A stretch of DNA of 64,000 bases, taken from Arthrobacter sp. 24S4-2. Lineage in GTDB: Bacteria; Actinomycetota; Actinomycetes; Actinomycetales; Micrococcaceae. The number at the start of each line of letters is the position of its first letter. Positions within the stretch are counted from its first letter, which is position 1. The notes below the pieces were generated by a model that saw nothing but the letters and a program-made list of their open reading frames with translations, was not told where the DNA came from and ran no database searches. The position numbers and the translations under genes were made by a program. The DNA is taken from the NCBI RefSeq assembly GCF_005280255.1, contig NZ_CP040018.1, positions 124,001 to 188,000 on the forward strand. The letters are read 5' to 3'. Shown piece by piece: positions 25,896 through 33,649 of the stretch.

Positions 25896-26615
25896 CTAAT
25901 CCAAAGACACCGCGGAATGGACGACGGCGGGCGGCAGGGCTTGGAATGCTGCTGCGGCTTCCGGGACACCAGTATTTCTAAGACCCTCCTGGATCATGCC
26001 CACCAGCTGTTCAGGGCTATTCCGTGTGGTGAAGGTGAAGAAACGGAGAGGCCTCCCTGCGCCGTCCGGACCTCGTGCGGGCAGTGCTGTAGCCGTTACC
26101 CGTGATTCCCTTGCGCGGAACACTACCGCAAACTGTCCCCGCACGCCGAGGGAAATCTTGTCCTCAGGATTCAGTGTCCTCAGCAGCCGGTCCGCGTCGG
26201 TTCCTGCCGGAGCCACAACGGCGCGGAGGGTTCCGGCGTCGATGTCCTCCCAGAGGACTGCCCTGGCGGCGTGCTTCTGGCTGTAGCGGTAAAGAAGGCC
26301 GCGGTCGAAAACGAGGAGCCGCCGGAAGCTCCACAGGAGCGTTAGCGACCACAGGGCCAGGCCAGTGAGAATGCTCGCCACAACGTACAGCGGAAGGTTG
26401 GAGAATAGTCCGGGACTTCGGGAGGACGTCGGTTGGCCCGTGAACTCGGCTACGGCGGCGAAGACGAAGCCTGCGCCGATGAACCACGGCATCAGCTTCC
26501 AACTGATGTGCCATGACAGCTCCGAGTGCCGCAAGGGGCCCAGTTCCTGACCGTACTGTCGCTCAGCCTGGCGTACCAGCCAGGTCCTTCCGGGTTCAGC
26601 CACGCCGGTTGCCAT
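25896..26615 (-). CDS. membrane protein with PH-like C-terminal domain (WXG100 operon gene 4)
   Basis: This 239-aa protein starts with a charged cytoplasmic N-terminus (RQAERQYGQELGPL), followed by two transmembrane helices (WFIGAGFVFAAVAEF and LYVVASILTGLALWSLTLLW). A soluble domain begins with LLVFDRGLLYRYSQKHAARAVLWEDIDAG and ends with the helix NSPEQLVGMIQEGL. This strand/strand/C-terminal-helix layout resembles bacterial PH-like domains. The first 20 nt overlap the RDD gene, so translation is coupled. It is the last gene of the four-gene WXG100 operon. It might anchor a secretion complex or give immunity, but no direct evidence exists. Confidence 0.6.
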   Translation of the reverse strand: MATGVAEPGRTWLVRQAERQYGQELGPLRHSELSWHISWKLMPWFIGAGFVFAAVAEFTGQPTSSRSPGLFSNLPLYVVASILTGLALWSLTLLWSFRRLLVFDRGLLYRYSQKHAARAVLWEDIDAGTLRAVVAPAGTDADRLLRTLNPEDKISLGVRGQFAVVFRARESRVTATALPARGPDGAGRPLRFFTFTTRNSPEQLVGMIQEGLRNTGVPEAAAAFQALPPAVVHSAVSLD

Positions 26616-27231
26616 TGTTGTAGAGATTGGGCAGCTGATGGTGCTGTTCAGCGGCGGCCTGGTCAGCGGCAGCCAGCTGGGGATCTCGTACGGGTGCAGC
26701 CCCCTGGGAGACGCCTGACCGGAGGTCTACGGCAGTGAACTTCGCGTCGAAGGTGTCCCCGCCTCCTCCACTGAGGGCGGAAGCGAAGGCCACCAGGTAA
26801 TAGAGCGGTGCGAAGGACCAGCAGATGGCCCTCCAGCCGCCCAGCCAGGCTCCCGACGTCGTGCCGTCCGCGATTCTGACAGAACGCATACCGGCGGCTG
26901 CGTCGCCCAGGCTGCCGGTAGACCCCATGATCATGCCGTAGGCAAAAAGCACCAGGAACCAGACGGCTGCGAGGGTCGCGAGGAACAGCCCGTTGCTGGC
27001 AAGAAGTGCAAGGGAGGCCGAGCCCAAGACGAGGTTCTGGATCAGGGAGTTCAGCACCGCCATAAGGATTCCAGCAACAGCAAACACTACGACGGCATCC
27101 AGCGCACGTCCCCAGAAATGGGGCCAACCGGCCTTGCGGACGTAGCGCTCACCCGTGCGGGTGTAGGCCAGCACGGGGCGTCCCGTGACTGTGTCCAGCA
27201 GCCCCGTGCTGCTTTTCGGGGCGCGGCTCAT
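26596..27231 (-). CDS. RDD-family membrane protein (WXG100 operon gene 3)
   Basis: This is a 211-aa protein with an RDD-type domain. The positively charged entry RKAGWPHFWGRALDAVVVFAVAG carries the family Arg and Asp, followed by two more hydrophobic segments (LFLATLAAVWFLVLFAYGM and AICWSFAPLYYLVAFASAL). The motif GSTGSLGDAAAGMRSVRIADG between helices is typical of the family. The C-terminus is polar and Gln/Asn/Ala-rich. RDD proteins often accompany type VII-related or envelope genes. Some are sodium/proton transporters. It overlaps both neighbours (ATGA upstream, 20 nt downstream). Confidence 0.7.
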   Translation of the reverse strand: MSRAPKSSTGLLDTVTGRPVLAYTRTGERYVRKAGWPHFWGRALDAVVVFAVAGILMAVLNSLIQNLVLGSASLALLASNGLFLATLAAVWFLVLFAYGMIMGSTGSLGDAAAGMRSVRIADGTTSGAWLGGWRAICWSFAPLYYLVAFASALSGGGGDTFDAKFTAVDLRSGVSQGAAPVRDPQLAAADQAAAEQHHQLPNLYNNGNRRG

Positions 27232-28028
27232 GCGGTGCGGACCAGCGAAGCGAGGGCGGATTCAAGGGTGACCGTGGAAGCTTCCCGCAATTCGAGACGG
27301 ACCGAGTCCCCGGAAAGCCCTGGAGTCGCCGCGCGCGATACTTTAGGCGTCAGGAGGTGTACGCCGGAGGGACCGGTGTAAACGGTCACCGTGGGAAAAT
27401 CGTCCGAGCCGGTGCTGAAGGCGACGACATTGCTGGCCGCGAGCGTGTCGGCGAGAGCGGTGGAGGCGTGGGCTTCGAAATCGGATTCGGAATAGCTGGA
27501 CGGTTCCGAGTCCCGGGCAGCGGCCCCTTCGGGGTCGACGAATTCCGCCAGGCGGGCCGGCAAACGTTCGGGCGTGATGACGGTGAAGCCGTGCAGCCCG
27601 CCGTCGTCCACTTCCTCCAGTAGCACGCCTTCCACATGGACGTAGGCATAGAGCCAGCGTTTCCCGGTGGAGACCGTCCGTTCAATGGAGACGACGCTGT
27701 CGCCACTGCGACGAAGGGTCAGCGCTCCGGTGATTTCCTCCACGGCGTGCAGCCTGCTCGGCTCGCTCTCGCCTTGGAAAATCACCGGGTACACGATCTC
27801 CTTGGCCAGGAGGCCACGCAAGGCAACGGCGCACAGGACTGCTTTTTCGGTGGGCTGGGCCGAGAGCCAGGGCAGGGCGACAACCTGGTCATGCTGGACG
27901 CCATCGAGGGCGACAACTTCCTCGTCCGTAAGCGTTGGCAGGACCGCCCCGTCAGCAGTAGCCGATTGCAGGACTTTGGCCGCACACTGAACGTCGCGTT
28001 CCGTCCATTTCATGGTGTTTGTGGTCAT
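27228..28028 (-). CDS. unknown 266-aa protein, possible EspG-like chaperone (WXG100 operon gene 2)
   Basis: This is a soluble protein without signal peptide or membrane segments, with mixed alpha/beta composition and no motif I can name. The start MKWTERDVQCAAKVL and the regularly spaced strands around KRWLYAYVHVEGVLLEEV and GGLHGFTVITPERLPA are the most distinctive parts. The length (266 aa) and its place directly after a WXG100-type gene, with an ATGA overlap, recall EspG-type chaperones of mycobacterial ESX loci. No sequence match to them is evident, so the proposal rests on context only. Immunity protein is the other option. Confidence 0.45.
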   Translation of the reverse strand: MTTNTMKWTERDVQCAAKVLQSATADGAVLPTLTDEEVVALDGVQHDQVVALPWLSAQPTEKAVLCAVALRGLLAKEIVYPVIFQGESEPSRLHAVEEITGALTLRRSGDSVVSIERTVSTGKRWLYAYVHVEGVLLEEVDDGGLHGFTVITPERLPARLAEFVDPEGAAARDSEPSSYSESDFEAHASTALADTLAASNVVAFSTGSDDFPTVTVYTGPSGVHLLTPKVSRAATPGLSGDSVRLELREASTVTLESALASLVRTA

Positions 28029-29002
28029 CCGAATATTCCTCCGACAAATTTACCGACTGATTTGGCCGCATCGCCGACCCCATCTGCCACCTTACTGCCT
28101 GCATCTTTTGCGAAATCGACAACCTCACCGGCGCCGTCCGCGATGTAGCTACCGGGGTTCCGTGCGAAATTGCTGATGGAATCCCAGTTGTCGGCCACCA
28201 GGTTTCCAAGGGCCCACGCGCCGGCCACGATGCCCGCACCAACGATGATGGGGGCGCCGATCGGCCCCAGTAGTGCCGCACCGCCGGCTGTCATGAGCAT
28301 GATGCTTCCCACGCCGCCTACCACTGAGAGCCCGCCGGCCACCTGGTCACCGGTGCCGCGCCAGCCTTCGTGCTGCGGATTCACGATGTCGCTGATGCCG
28401 CCCACAATATTAAGGGGCGCGGTTAACGCCCCCGCAACGCGGAGTCCCTTGGAAAACTTGGTGGCGTCCTGGAAGGCTTGGCTGTAGGGAATGTTGGCCT
28501 TGAGGTCGGCGATGACGTCAGTGATCTTGCCGCCGCTCCGCAGGGAGTCAAGGGCCTCGTTGAGCACAGTGCCGCCGGCCCGCCAGTTGGTCAGGACTTC
28601 CCGTGTCTTGGCGAAGTCCTCCCAGCCCAGTGTTCCGAGCTTGTAGGCAGCCCAGAGCTGTGATCCGAGGTCCTTGGCCGCCATCCCTGTGTCGTACACG
28701 TCCTTGATGACGCCCACCGAGCTTTCGCCGCCTTTGTGGCTGGCGAACTCCTGCTGCTCAGCTTGCGCCTTGAGTTCTTTGGCGCTGGCCTGCAGCAGGC
28801 TGACAGCCTTTATGAGGGTTTGCCGGTGCTGGCCGTTCCAGTCGGCCGTGAAGCGAACGGCATCCTGGCCTCGCCAGGAGGTGTCTGCGTTGATGACTTT
28901 GCTTAGCTGCAGGCTTTGCAGGTTGATGCTGTCCGCAGCTTTGCTCATGGTGCCTGCAAGCGTCCGCAGCTGGGCAATGTCTGCCCCGTATAATCCGGCC
29001 AT
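28025..29002 (-). CDS. long WXG100-type protein, likely type VII secretion substrate (operon gene 1)
   Basis: This is a 325-aa protein. Residues 1-85 form a helical hairpin with the W-x-G turn at 43-45 (DTSWRGQDAVRF), the hallmark of ESAT-6/WXG100 substrates. A middle helical region (90-220) follows, then a glycine-rich hydrophobic stretch at about 221-275 (IMLMTAGGAALLGPIGA) able to enter a membrane. The tail (290-325) shows 11-residue amphipathic repeats. Canonical WXG100 proteins are about 100 aa, so this is a substrate module fused to an effector-like C-terminus. ATG 29002 follows GGGGGACT. It heads an operon of four overlapping genes. No EccC/EssC ATPase lies in the window. Confidence 0.75.
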   Translation of the reverse strand: MAGLYGADIAQLRTLAGTMSKAADSINLQSLQLSKVINADTSWRGQDAVRFTADWNGQHRQTLIKAVSLLQASAKELKAQAEQQEFASHKGGESSVGVIKDVYDTGMAAKDLGSQLWAAYKLGTLGWEDFAKTREVLTNWRAGGTVLNEALDSLRSGGKITDVIADLKANIPYSQAFQDATKFSKGLRVAGALTAPLNIVGGISDIVNPQHEGWRGTGDQVAGGLSVVGGVGSIMLMTAGGAALLGPIGAPIIVGAGIVAGAWALGNLVADNWDSISNFARNPGSYIADGAGEVVDFAKDAGSKVADGVGDAAKSVGKFVGGIFG

Positions 29003-29194
29003 CTGGAGTCCCCCGTGGTGCTTCGCTCTCAAGTTTCCAAGCCAGCCTAGACGTTCCCACGGTCTGGCGCGATGGAGAGACCTACCCATCGCTGTGAAGG
29101 GGCCCATCGAACTGTCCGGGGTTGTTTCAGCCGCCCGGAGATGTTGCGATGGGAGTTGTGCCACCGACGGAGCCCGAGTGAAGCGAGGACTGCA

Positions 29195-31585
29195 GTGACC
29201 AGTGACGTGAATGATGCCCTGCTTGGTGACACCGAACTTGAGCTGGTGGACCGCTGGTGGCGGGCGGCCAACTATCTGTCCGTGGGCCAGATATACCTCC
29301 GCTCCAACCCGTTGCTGCGGGAGCCGCTCGGTGCCGAAGATACCAAATCCAGGCTCCTGGGCCACTGGGGCACCACGCCCGGGCTCAACTTCATCTACGC
29401 CCACCTCAACCGGGTCATCCGCAGGGACGGGCAGCAGATGCTGTTCATCGCGGGTCCCGGCCACGGCGGACCCGCGGTGGTGGCCAACGCCTGGCTGGAG
29501 GGCACGTACTCCGGGATCTTCAGTAATGTGGGCGACGACGAGACCGGGTTGGCAGAGCTCTTCCGCCAGTTTTCCTATCCCGGCGGCATCCCGAGCCACG
29601 CGGCCCCCGAGACTCCCGGGTCCATCAGCGAAGGCGGCGAACTCGGGTACTCGCTGGCGCACGCATACGGATCCGTCTTCGACAATCCTGAGCTGATCAC
29701 CGCCGTCGTGATCGGCGACGGCGAGGCCGAAACCGGTCCGCTGGCCGCCAGCTGGCACTCGCACAACTTCCTGGACCCGGTGGCTGACGGGGCAGTGCTG
29801 CCCGTCCTGCACCTGAACGGCTACAAGATCGCCAACCCCACGGTCCTGGCCCGGATGCCGGAAGCCCAGCTGGAACAGCTGCTCCGGGGCTACGGCCACA
29901 ATCCGCATTTCGTCACCGTGGCGGACCCCAGCGATACGACGGCCGCACACCGGGACTTCGCCGCTGCCCTGGAAAGCTGCCTTGCGGAGATCCGTGGCAT
30001 CCAGGCAGAGCGCCGGGCGGCTCCGAACGCGGACGGCGCCGCGGCCCGGTGGCCCATGATTGTGCTGCGTTCACCCAAGGGCTGGACCGGTCCCAGGCGG
30101 GTGGACGGCAAACAGGTGGAGGGGACCTGGCGCAGCCATCAGGTGCCGCTGGCAGAGGTCCGCACCAACCCGGAGCACCTTGCACAGCTGGAACAGTGGC
30201 TCGAGTCCTACCGGCCCCGTGAGCTCTTCGACGATCACGGCCGGCTCCGTGCCGAGGTCGCGGAAAACGCACCCGCGGGGGAGCTGCGCATGAGTGCCAC
30301 GCCGCATGCCAATGGCGGCATCCTGCTACGCGACCTGAAACTGCCGGACTACCGCAAACACGCCGTCGAAGTTCCCCGGCCCGGGGCGGAGCGGGTCAGC
30401 GCCATGGCCACGCTGGGCGCCTGGATGCGGGACGTCATTGCGCTCAACCCGGAAACGTTCCGGCTCTTCGGCCCGGACGAGACCGCCTCCAACCGCCTCC
30501 AGGACGTCTACGACGTCACGGACAAGGTGTGGCAGTACCGGATCGACGACGTCGACGAGCACCTCGCGCGCGCCGGCCGGGTAATGGAGGTGCTCAGTGA
30601 GCACCTGTGCCAGGGTTGGCTGGAAGGCTACCTCCTCACCGGCCGGCACGGTGTTTTCAGCTGCTACGAGGCCTTTATCCATATTGTCGACTCGATGTTC
30701 AACCAGCATGCGAAGTGGCTCAAGGTCCACCGGCAGCTCGCCTGGCGCCGACCCGTTGCGTCGCTTAACTACGTCCTTTCCTCGCACGTCTGGCAGCAGG
30801 ACCATAACGGCTTTTCGCACCAGCACCCGGGCTTCATCGACCACGCGGTGAACAAGAAAGCCGAGGTCATCCGCGTGTACCTGCCGCCGGATGCCAACAC
30901 CCTGCTGTCCGTAATGGAGCACTGCCTGGATTCCCGGGACTACGTCAACATCGTGGTCAGCGGCAAGCAGCCCTCACCCGCCTGGCTGGGGCCGGCAGAT
31001 GCCGCCCATCACTGCCAGCGCGGACTGGGGATCTGGGAATTCGCCGGCTCCGAAGTTCCCGGAGAAGAACCGGACGTGGTGCTGGCCTGCGCCGGGGACG
31101 TGCCCACCGTGGAGACGGTCGCAGCCGCCGAACTGCTCAAGGAGGGCGCGCCGGGGCTGAAGATCCGGGTGGTCAACGTGGTGGACCTGATGCGGCTGCA
31201 GGACGCCAGCGAGCACCCCCACGGCCTGACATCGAGGGACTTCGACGGCATTTTCACCGCGGACAAGCCGATCATTTTCGCCTACCACGGCTACCCGTCC
31301 CTAATACACCGGCTGGCCTACCGGCGCACCAACCAGGAGGGCATGCACGTCCGCGGCTACAAGGAAGAGGGGACCACCACCACGCCGTTCGACATGGCCA
31401 TGCTCAACGGAATCGACCGCTTCCAGCTGGCCATCGACGCCATAGACCGTGTCCCGGGCCTGGCGGAGCGGCACTCCCTGCTACGTCAGTCCCTGCAGGA
31501 CCGCCGCATGCGGGCCCACAACCACACGCGGAGCCACGGCGAGGACCTGGAGGAGATCCGGAACTGGTCACTGAACGCGGGGTAG
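29195..31585 (+). CDS. xfp: xylulose-5-phosphate/fructose-6-phosphate phosphoketolase
   Basis: This 796-aa thiamine-diphosphate enzyme splits xylulose 5-phosphate (and often fructose 6-phosphate) with phosphate to acetyl phosphate and an aldose phosphate. The N-terminal domain shows LGHWGTTPGLNFIYAHLNR, IAGPGHGGPAVVANAWLEG and the TPP/Mg motif VIGDGEAETGPLAASWHS. The middle domain carries GRHGVFSCYEAFIHIVDSM, and the C-terminal domain AYHGYPSLIHRLAYRR. Length and motifs match Xfp. GTG 29195 is selected because GAGGAC lies 8 nt before it and homology starts there. With acetate kinase or phosphotransacetylase elsewhere, it would provide a phosphoketolase bypass. It is divergent from the WXG100 operon and convergent with the esterase (3-bp gap). 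Confidence 0.95.
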   Translation: MTSDVNDALLGDTELELVDRWWRAANYLSVGQIYLRSNPLLREPLGAEDTKSRLLGHWGTTPGLNFIYAHLNRVIRRDGQQMLFIAGPGHGGPAVVANAWLEGTYSGIFSNVGDDETGLAELFRQFSYPGGIPSHAAPETPGSISEGGELGYSLAHAYGSVFDNPELITAVVIGDGEAETGPLAASWHSHNFLDPVADGAVLPVLHLNGYKIANPTVLARMPEAQLEQLLRGYGHNPHFVTVADPSDTTAAHRDFAAALESCLAEIRGIQAERRAAPNADGAAARWPMIVLRSPKGWTGPRRVDGKQVEGTWRSHQVPLAEVRTNPEHLAQLEQWLESYRPRELFDDHGRLRAEVAENAPAGELRMSATPHANGGILLRDLKLPDYRKHAVEVPRPGAERVSAMATLGAWMRDVIALNPETFRLFGPDETASNRLQDVYDVTDKVWQYRIDDVDEHLARAGRVMEVLSEHLCQGWLEGYLLTGRHGVFSCYEAFIHIVDSMFNQHAKWLKVHRQLAWRRPVASLNYVLSSHVWQQDHNGFSHQHPGFIDHAVNKKAEVIRVYLPPDANTLLSVMEHCLDSRDYVNIVVSGKQPSPAWLGPADAAHHCQRGLGIWEFAGSEVPGEEPDVVLACAGDVPTVETVAAAELLKEGAPGLKIRVVNVVDLMRLQDASEHPHGLTSRDFDGIFTADKPIIFAYHGYPSLIHRLAYRRTNQEGMHVRGYKEEGTTTTPFDMAMLNGIDRFQLAIDAIDRVPGLAERHSLLRQSLQDRRMRAHNHTRSHGEDLEEIRNWSLNAG

Positions 31586-31588
31586 CGG

Positions 31589-32914
31589 TCAGACCAAGCA
31601 GTATTCGAGGGCATCATCGACGCCGCCCGCTGCGCCGAGGCCGTCACCGCGGGCAAAAGCGGCCCACAGACCGCGCACACTCCTGCCAACGGCGTCGATC
31701 TCGTTCCAAGTGGCACCCTCCAGGAGTCCGGCGCCTTCCCAGGTCCGCTGGTTTCCGAACAGCAGCGGCAGATCCACGGTGTGGGCGGCGCCGTAGTAGT
31801 TGCCCGGCGCGGCCCAGGACAGCACGTAGTTGTATGCCTTGCCTCCGGCGCGGGCGTGCCGGCGGGCAAACCTGCGGGCTGACCTGCCGTATACCGCTTC
31901 GGTCACAACCCAGCTAATGCCGTTAACCACCGCATTGCCAAGGACCGGGATCTTTGCCAGCCGCCTTGCCAGGGGGCTGCTTGGCAGGAACAGGCGCGTT
32001 TCCTCGGAGGTGTGGCCGATCAGCACCTCGATGTTCGGCGCGGTGGTGTTCCACGCGGCTTCGATGCCGTATTCCGGCGGTAGCGGGGCATGCCCGTATT
32101 GGGTGCCGAACGGCATGGCGGCCATCAGCCCGTACTTCCGGGCCACCTGGGAGACATGGTCCTCGATGGCGACGACGTCCATGGCCGGGGTGTCCTCGGT
32201 GACGGCTTCCGCTGCGACGCCCATGGCGGCGTTCATTTTCGCCCGGCCCCTCGCAATTCCTAAGGGTGCACTCTGGATGATGGCGCGCTGGAACAGTGTC
32301 GGCGCCTCCGGCGTCGCCATGAGGTGGGCGACGGCGTCGCCCCCTGCTGACTGCCCGAAGGCGGTGACGCGTCCAGGATCGCCGCCAAAGGCGCCGATGT
32401 TGCGCTGCACCCACCGGAACGCCTCAAGCTGGTCCAGCAGGCCAAGGTTCGCAGGCCGGCCCGTTCCGGTTGCAAGGTAGCCGAACAGGCCCAGGCGGTA
32501 CGTCACGGAGACGACGATGACGCGGTTCTCGGCCACCAAAGCCTTGGGGTCGAAGATGGCCAGATCCCCGGAACCTGACGTATAGGAACCGCCGTGCAAC
32601 CAGACCATGACCGGCACCCGTTCATCGTCGCTGAGGTCGGCCGGTACCGTGATCGAGAGATTCTGGCACGCCTCACTGCCGGGAAGCTCCCCGTAGCGGG
32701 TGCCGAGGATATCGTCCAGGAAAGGCACCGGACCCTGCGGGCAGGCCGGGGACAGCGAGGTGGCCGCCAGGGCCCCGGTCCAGTCGGCCGCGGCCACCGG
32801 CGGCCGGAACCGGCCTGCTGTGGCATAGGGGATCCCCGTTGCCCGCAGCACGGCACCGTCCCGCCATCCGGTGACGGGACCGCAGGGCGGATTGAAGGAA
32901 GGCTCGGAAGTCAC
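31589..32914 (-). CDS. type-B carboxylesterase (alpha/beta hydrolase)
   Basis: This is a 441-aa serine esterase of the carboxylesterase type-B family. The oxyanion-hole segment VMVWLHGGSYTSGSG and the nucleophile elbow VTAFGQSAGGDAV (Ser189) are typical. The acid is probably the Glu in GHTSEETRLF, and the His lies in GAAHTVDLPLLFGN, in the family's order. There is no signal peptide, so it is cytoplasmic. The GTG at 32914 is used because the longer frame has no family likeness. The substrate is unknown. It is convergent with xfp, and a hairpin separates it from ppa upstream. Confidence 0.85.
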   Translation of the reverse strand: MTSEPSFNPPCGPVTGWRDGAVLRATGIPYATAGRFRPPVAAADWTGALAATSLSPACPQGPVPFLDDILGTRYGELPGSEACQNLSITVPADLSDDERVPVMVWLHGGSYTSGSGDLAIFDPKALVAENRVIVVSVTYRLGLFGYLATGTGRPANLGLLDQLEAFRWVQRNIGAFGGDPGRVTAFGQSAGGDAVAHLMATPEAPTLFQRAIIQSAPLGIARGRAKMNAAMGVAAEAVTEDTPAMDVVAIEDHVSQVARKYGLMAAMPFGTQYGHAPLPPEYGIEAAWNTTAPNIEVLIGHTSEETRLFLPSSPLARRLAKIPVLGNAVVNGISWVVTEAVYGRSARRFARRHARAGGKAYNYVLSWAAPGNYYGAAHTVDLPLLFGNQRTWEGAGLLEGATWNEIDAVGRSVRGLWAAFARGDGLGAAGGVDDALEYCLV

Positions 32915-32949
32915 AGGGCAACGATTCCACAGGTTCCTGACCCGCCGCT

Positions 32950-32999
32950 GAAAACGACGACGGCGGGTGCCGGTTCGCGTGAACCCGGCACCCGCCGTC
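32950..32999 (-). terminator. rho-independent terminator of ppa
   Basis: GACGGCGGGTGCCGG (32959-32973) pairs with CCGGCACCCGCCGTC (32985-32999), extended by TTC/GAA with one bulged C. On the minus strand the stem is followed by GTCGTTTTC, a T-rich tract, so it terminates transcription coming from ppa. Confidence 0.8.
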
Positions 33000-33009
33000 G
33001 AACTGCTTG

Positions 33010-33498
33010 CTAGTGCGCTGCCGGAACGTAGCGCTTGATGGAAGCTTCGAGTTCGGCCTCGGCGGCGGCGCGGTCGCCCCAACCCTCGGCCCTGACCCAC
33101 TTGCCCGGCTCCAGGTCCTTGTAACGGGTGAAGAAGTGCTCGATTTCCTTGATCAGGTATTCGCTGACGTCGCTGACCTCTTTGATGTGGTCGAAGCGGG
33201 CGTCGGTGGGCACGCAGAGGACCTTGGCATCGCCGCCGCCGTCGTCCGTCATGTTGAATACGCCGATGGGGCGGGCTTCAACGATGACACCAGGGTGCAG
33301 ATCGAAGTCCTGCAGGAGCACCAGCGCGTCCAGCGGGTCGCCGTCTTCGCCGAGGGTGTTCTCGAAGAAACCGTAGTGGGTGGGGTACTGCATGGACGTA
33401 AACAGGACGCGGTCCAGGCGGACGCGGCCGGTCTCGTGATCGACTTCGTACTTGACGCGTGATCCCTTGGGGATCTCGATGGTCACGTCATGCTTCAT
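33010..33498 (-). CDS. ppa: inorganic pyrophosphatase
   Basis: This 162-aa soluble family I pyrophosphatase hydrolyses PPi to two phosphates and pulls biosynthetic reactions forward. The signature EDGDPLDALV at residues 51-60 carries the metal-binding Asp residues. KYEVDHETGRVRLDRVL and FFTRYKDLEPGKWV are the other conserved blocks. The length is typical of actinobacterial Ppa (about 160-170 aa). An AGGAGCATTCC sequence precedes the ATG. It is divergent from the dacB-type gene across 151 bp that contain A/T-rich promoter-like sequence (for example TTGAGGATATAG at 33577-33588). Confidence 0.95.
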   Translation of the reverse strand: MKHDVTIEIPKGSRVKYEVDHETGRVRLDRVLFTSMQYPTHYGFFENTLGEDGDPLDALVLLQDFDLHPGVIVEARPIGVFNMTDDGGGDAKVLCVPTDARFDHIKEVSDVSEYLIKEIEHFFTRYKDLEPGKWVRAEGWGDRAAAEAELEASIKRYVPAAH

Positions 33499-33649
33499 GG
33501 AATGCTCCTCGACTTCAGGGGTGTTCGCGGCACACTTGACGTTCGACGAAAGAAGTGTCGGTGCCGCCGACTACTATTGAGGATATAGCGATAGGCCCAG
33601 GTTTCATGAACTAGTGGGGACATTTCAGGACTAAAGGACCAACAGCAGC

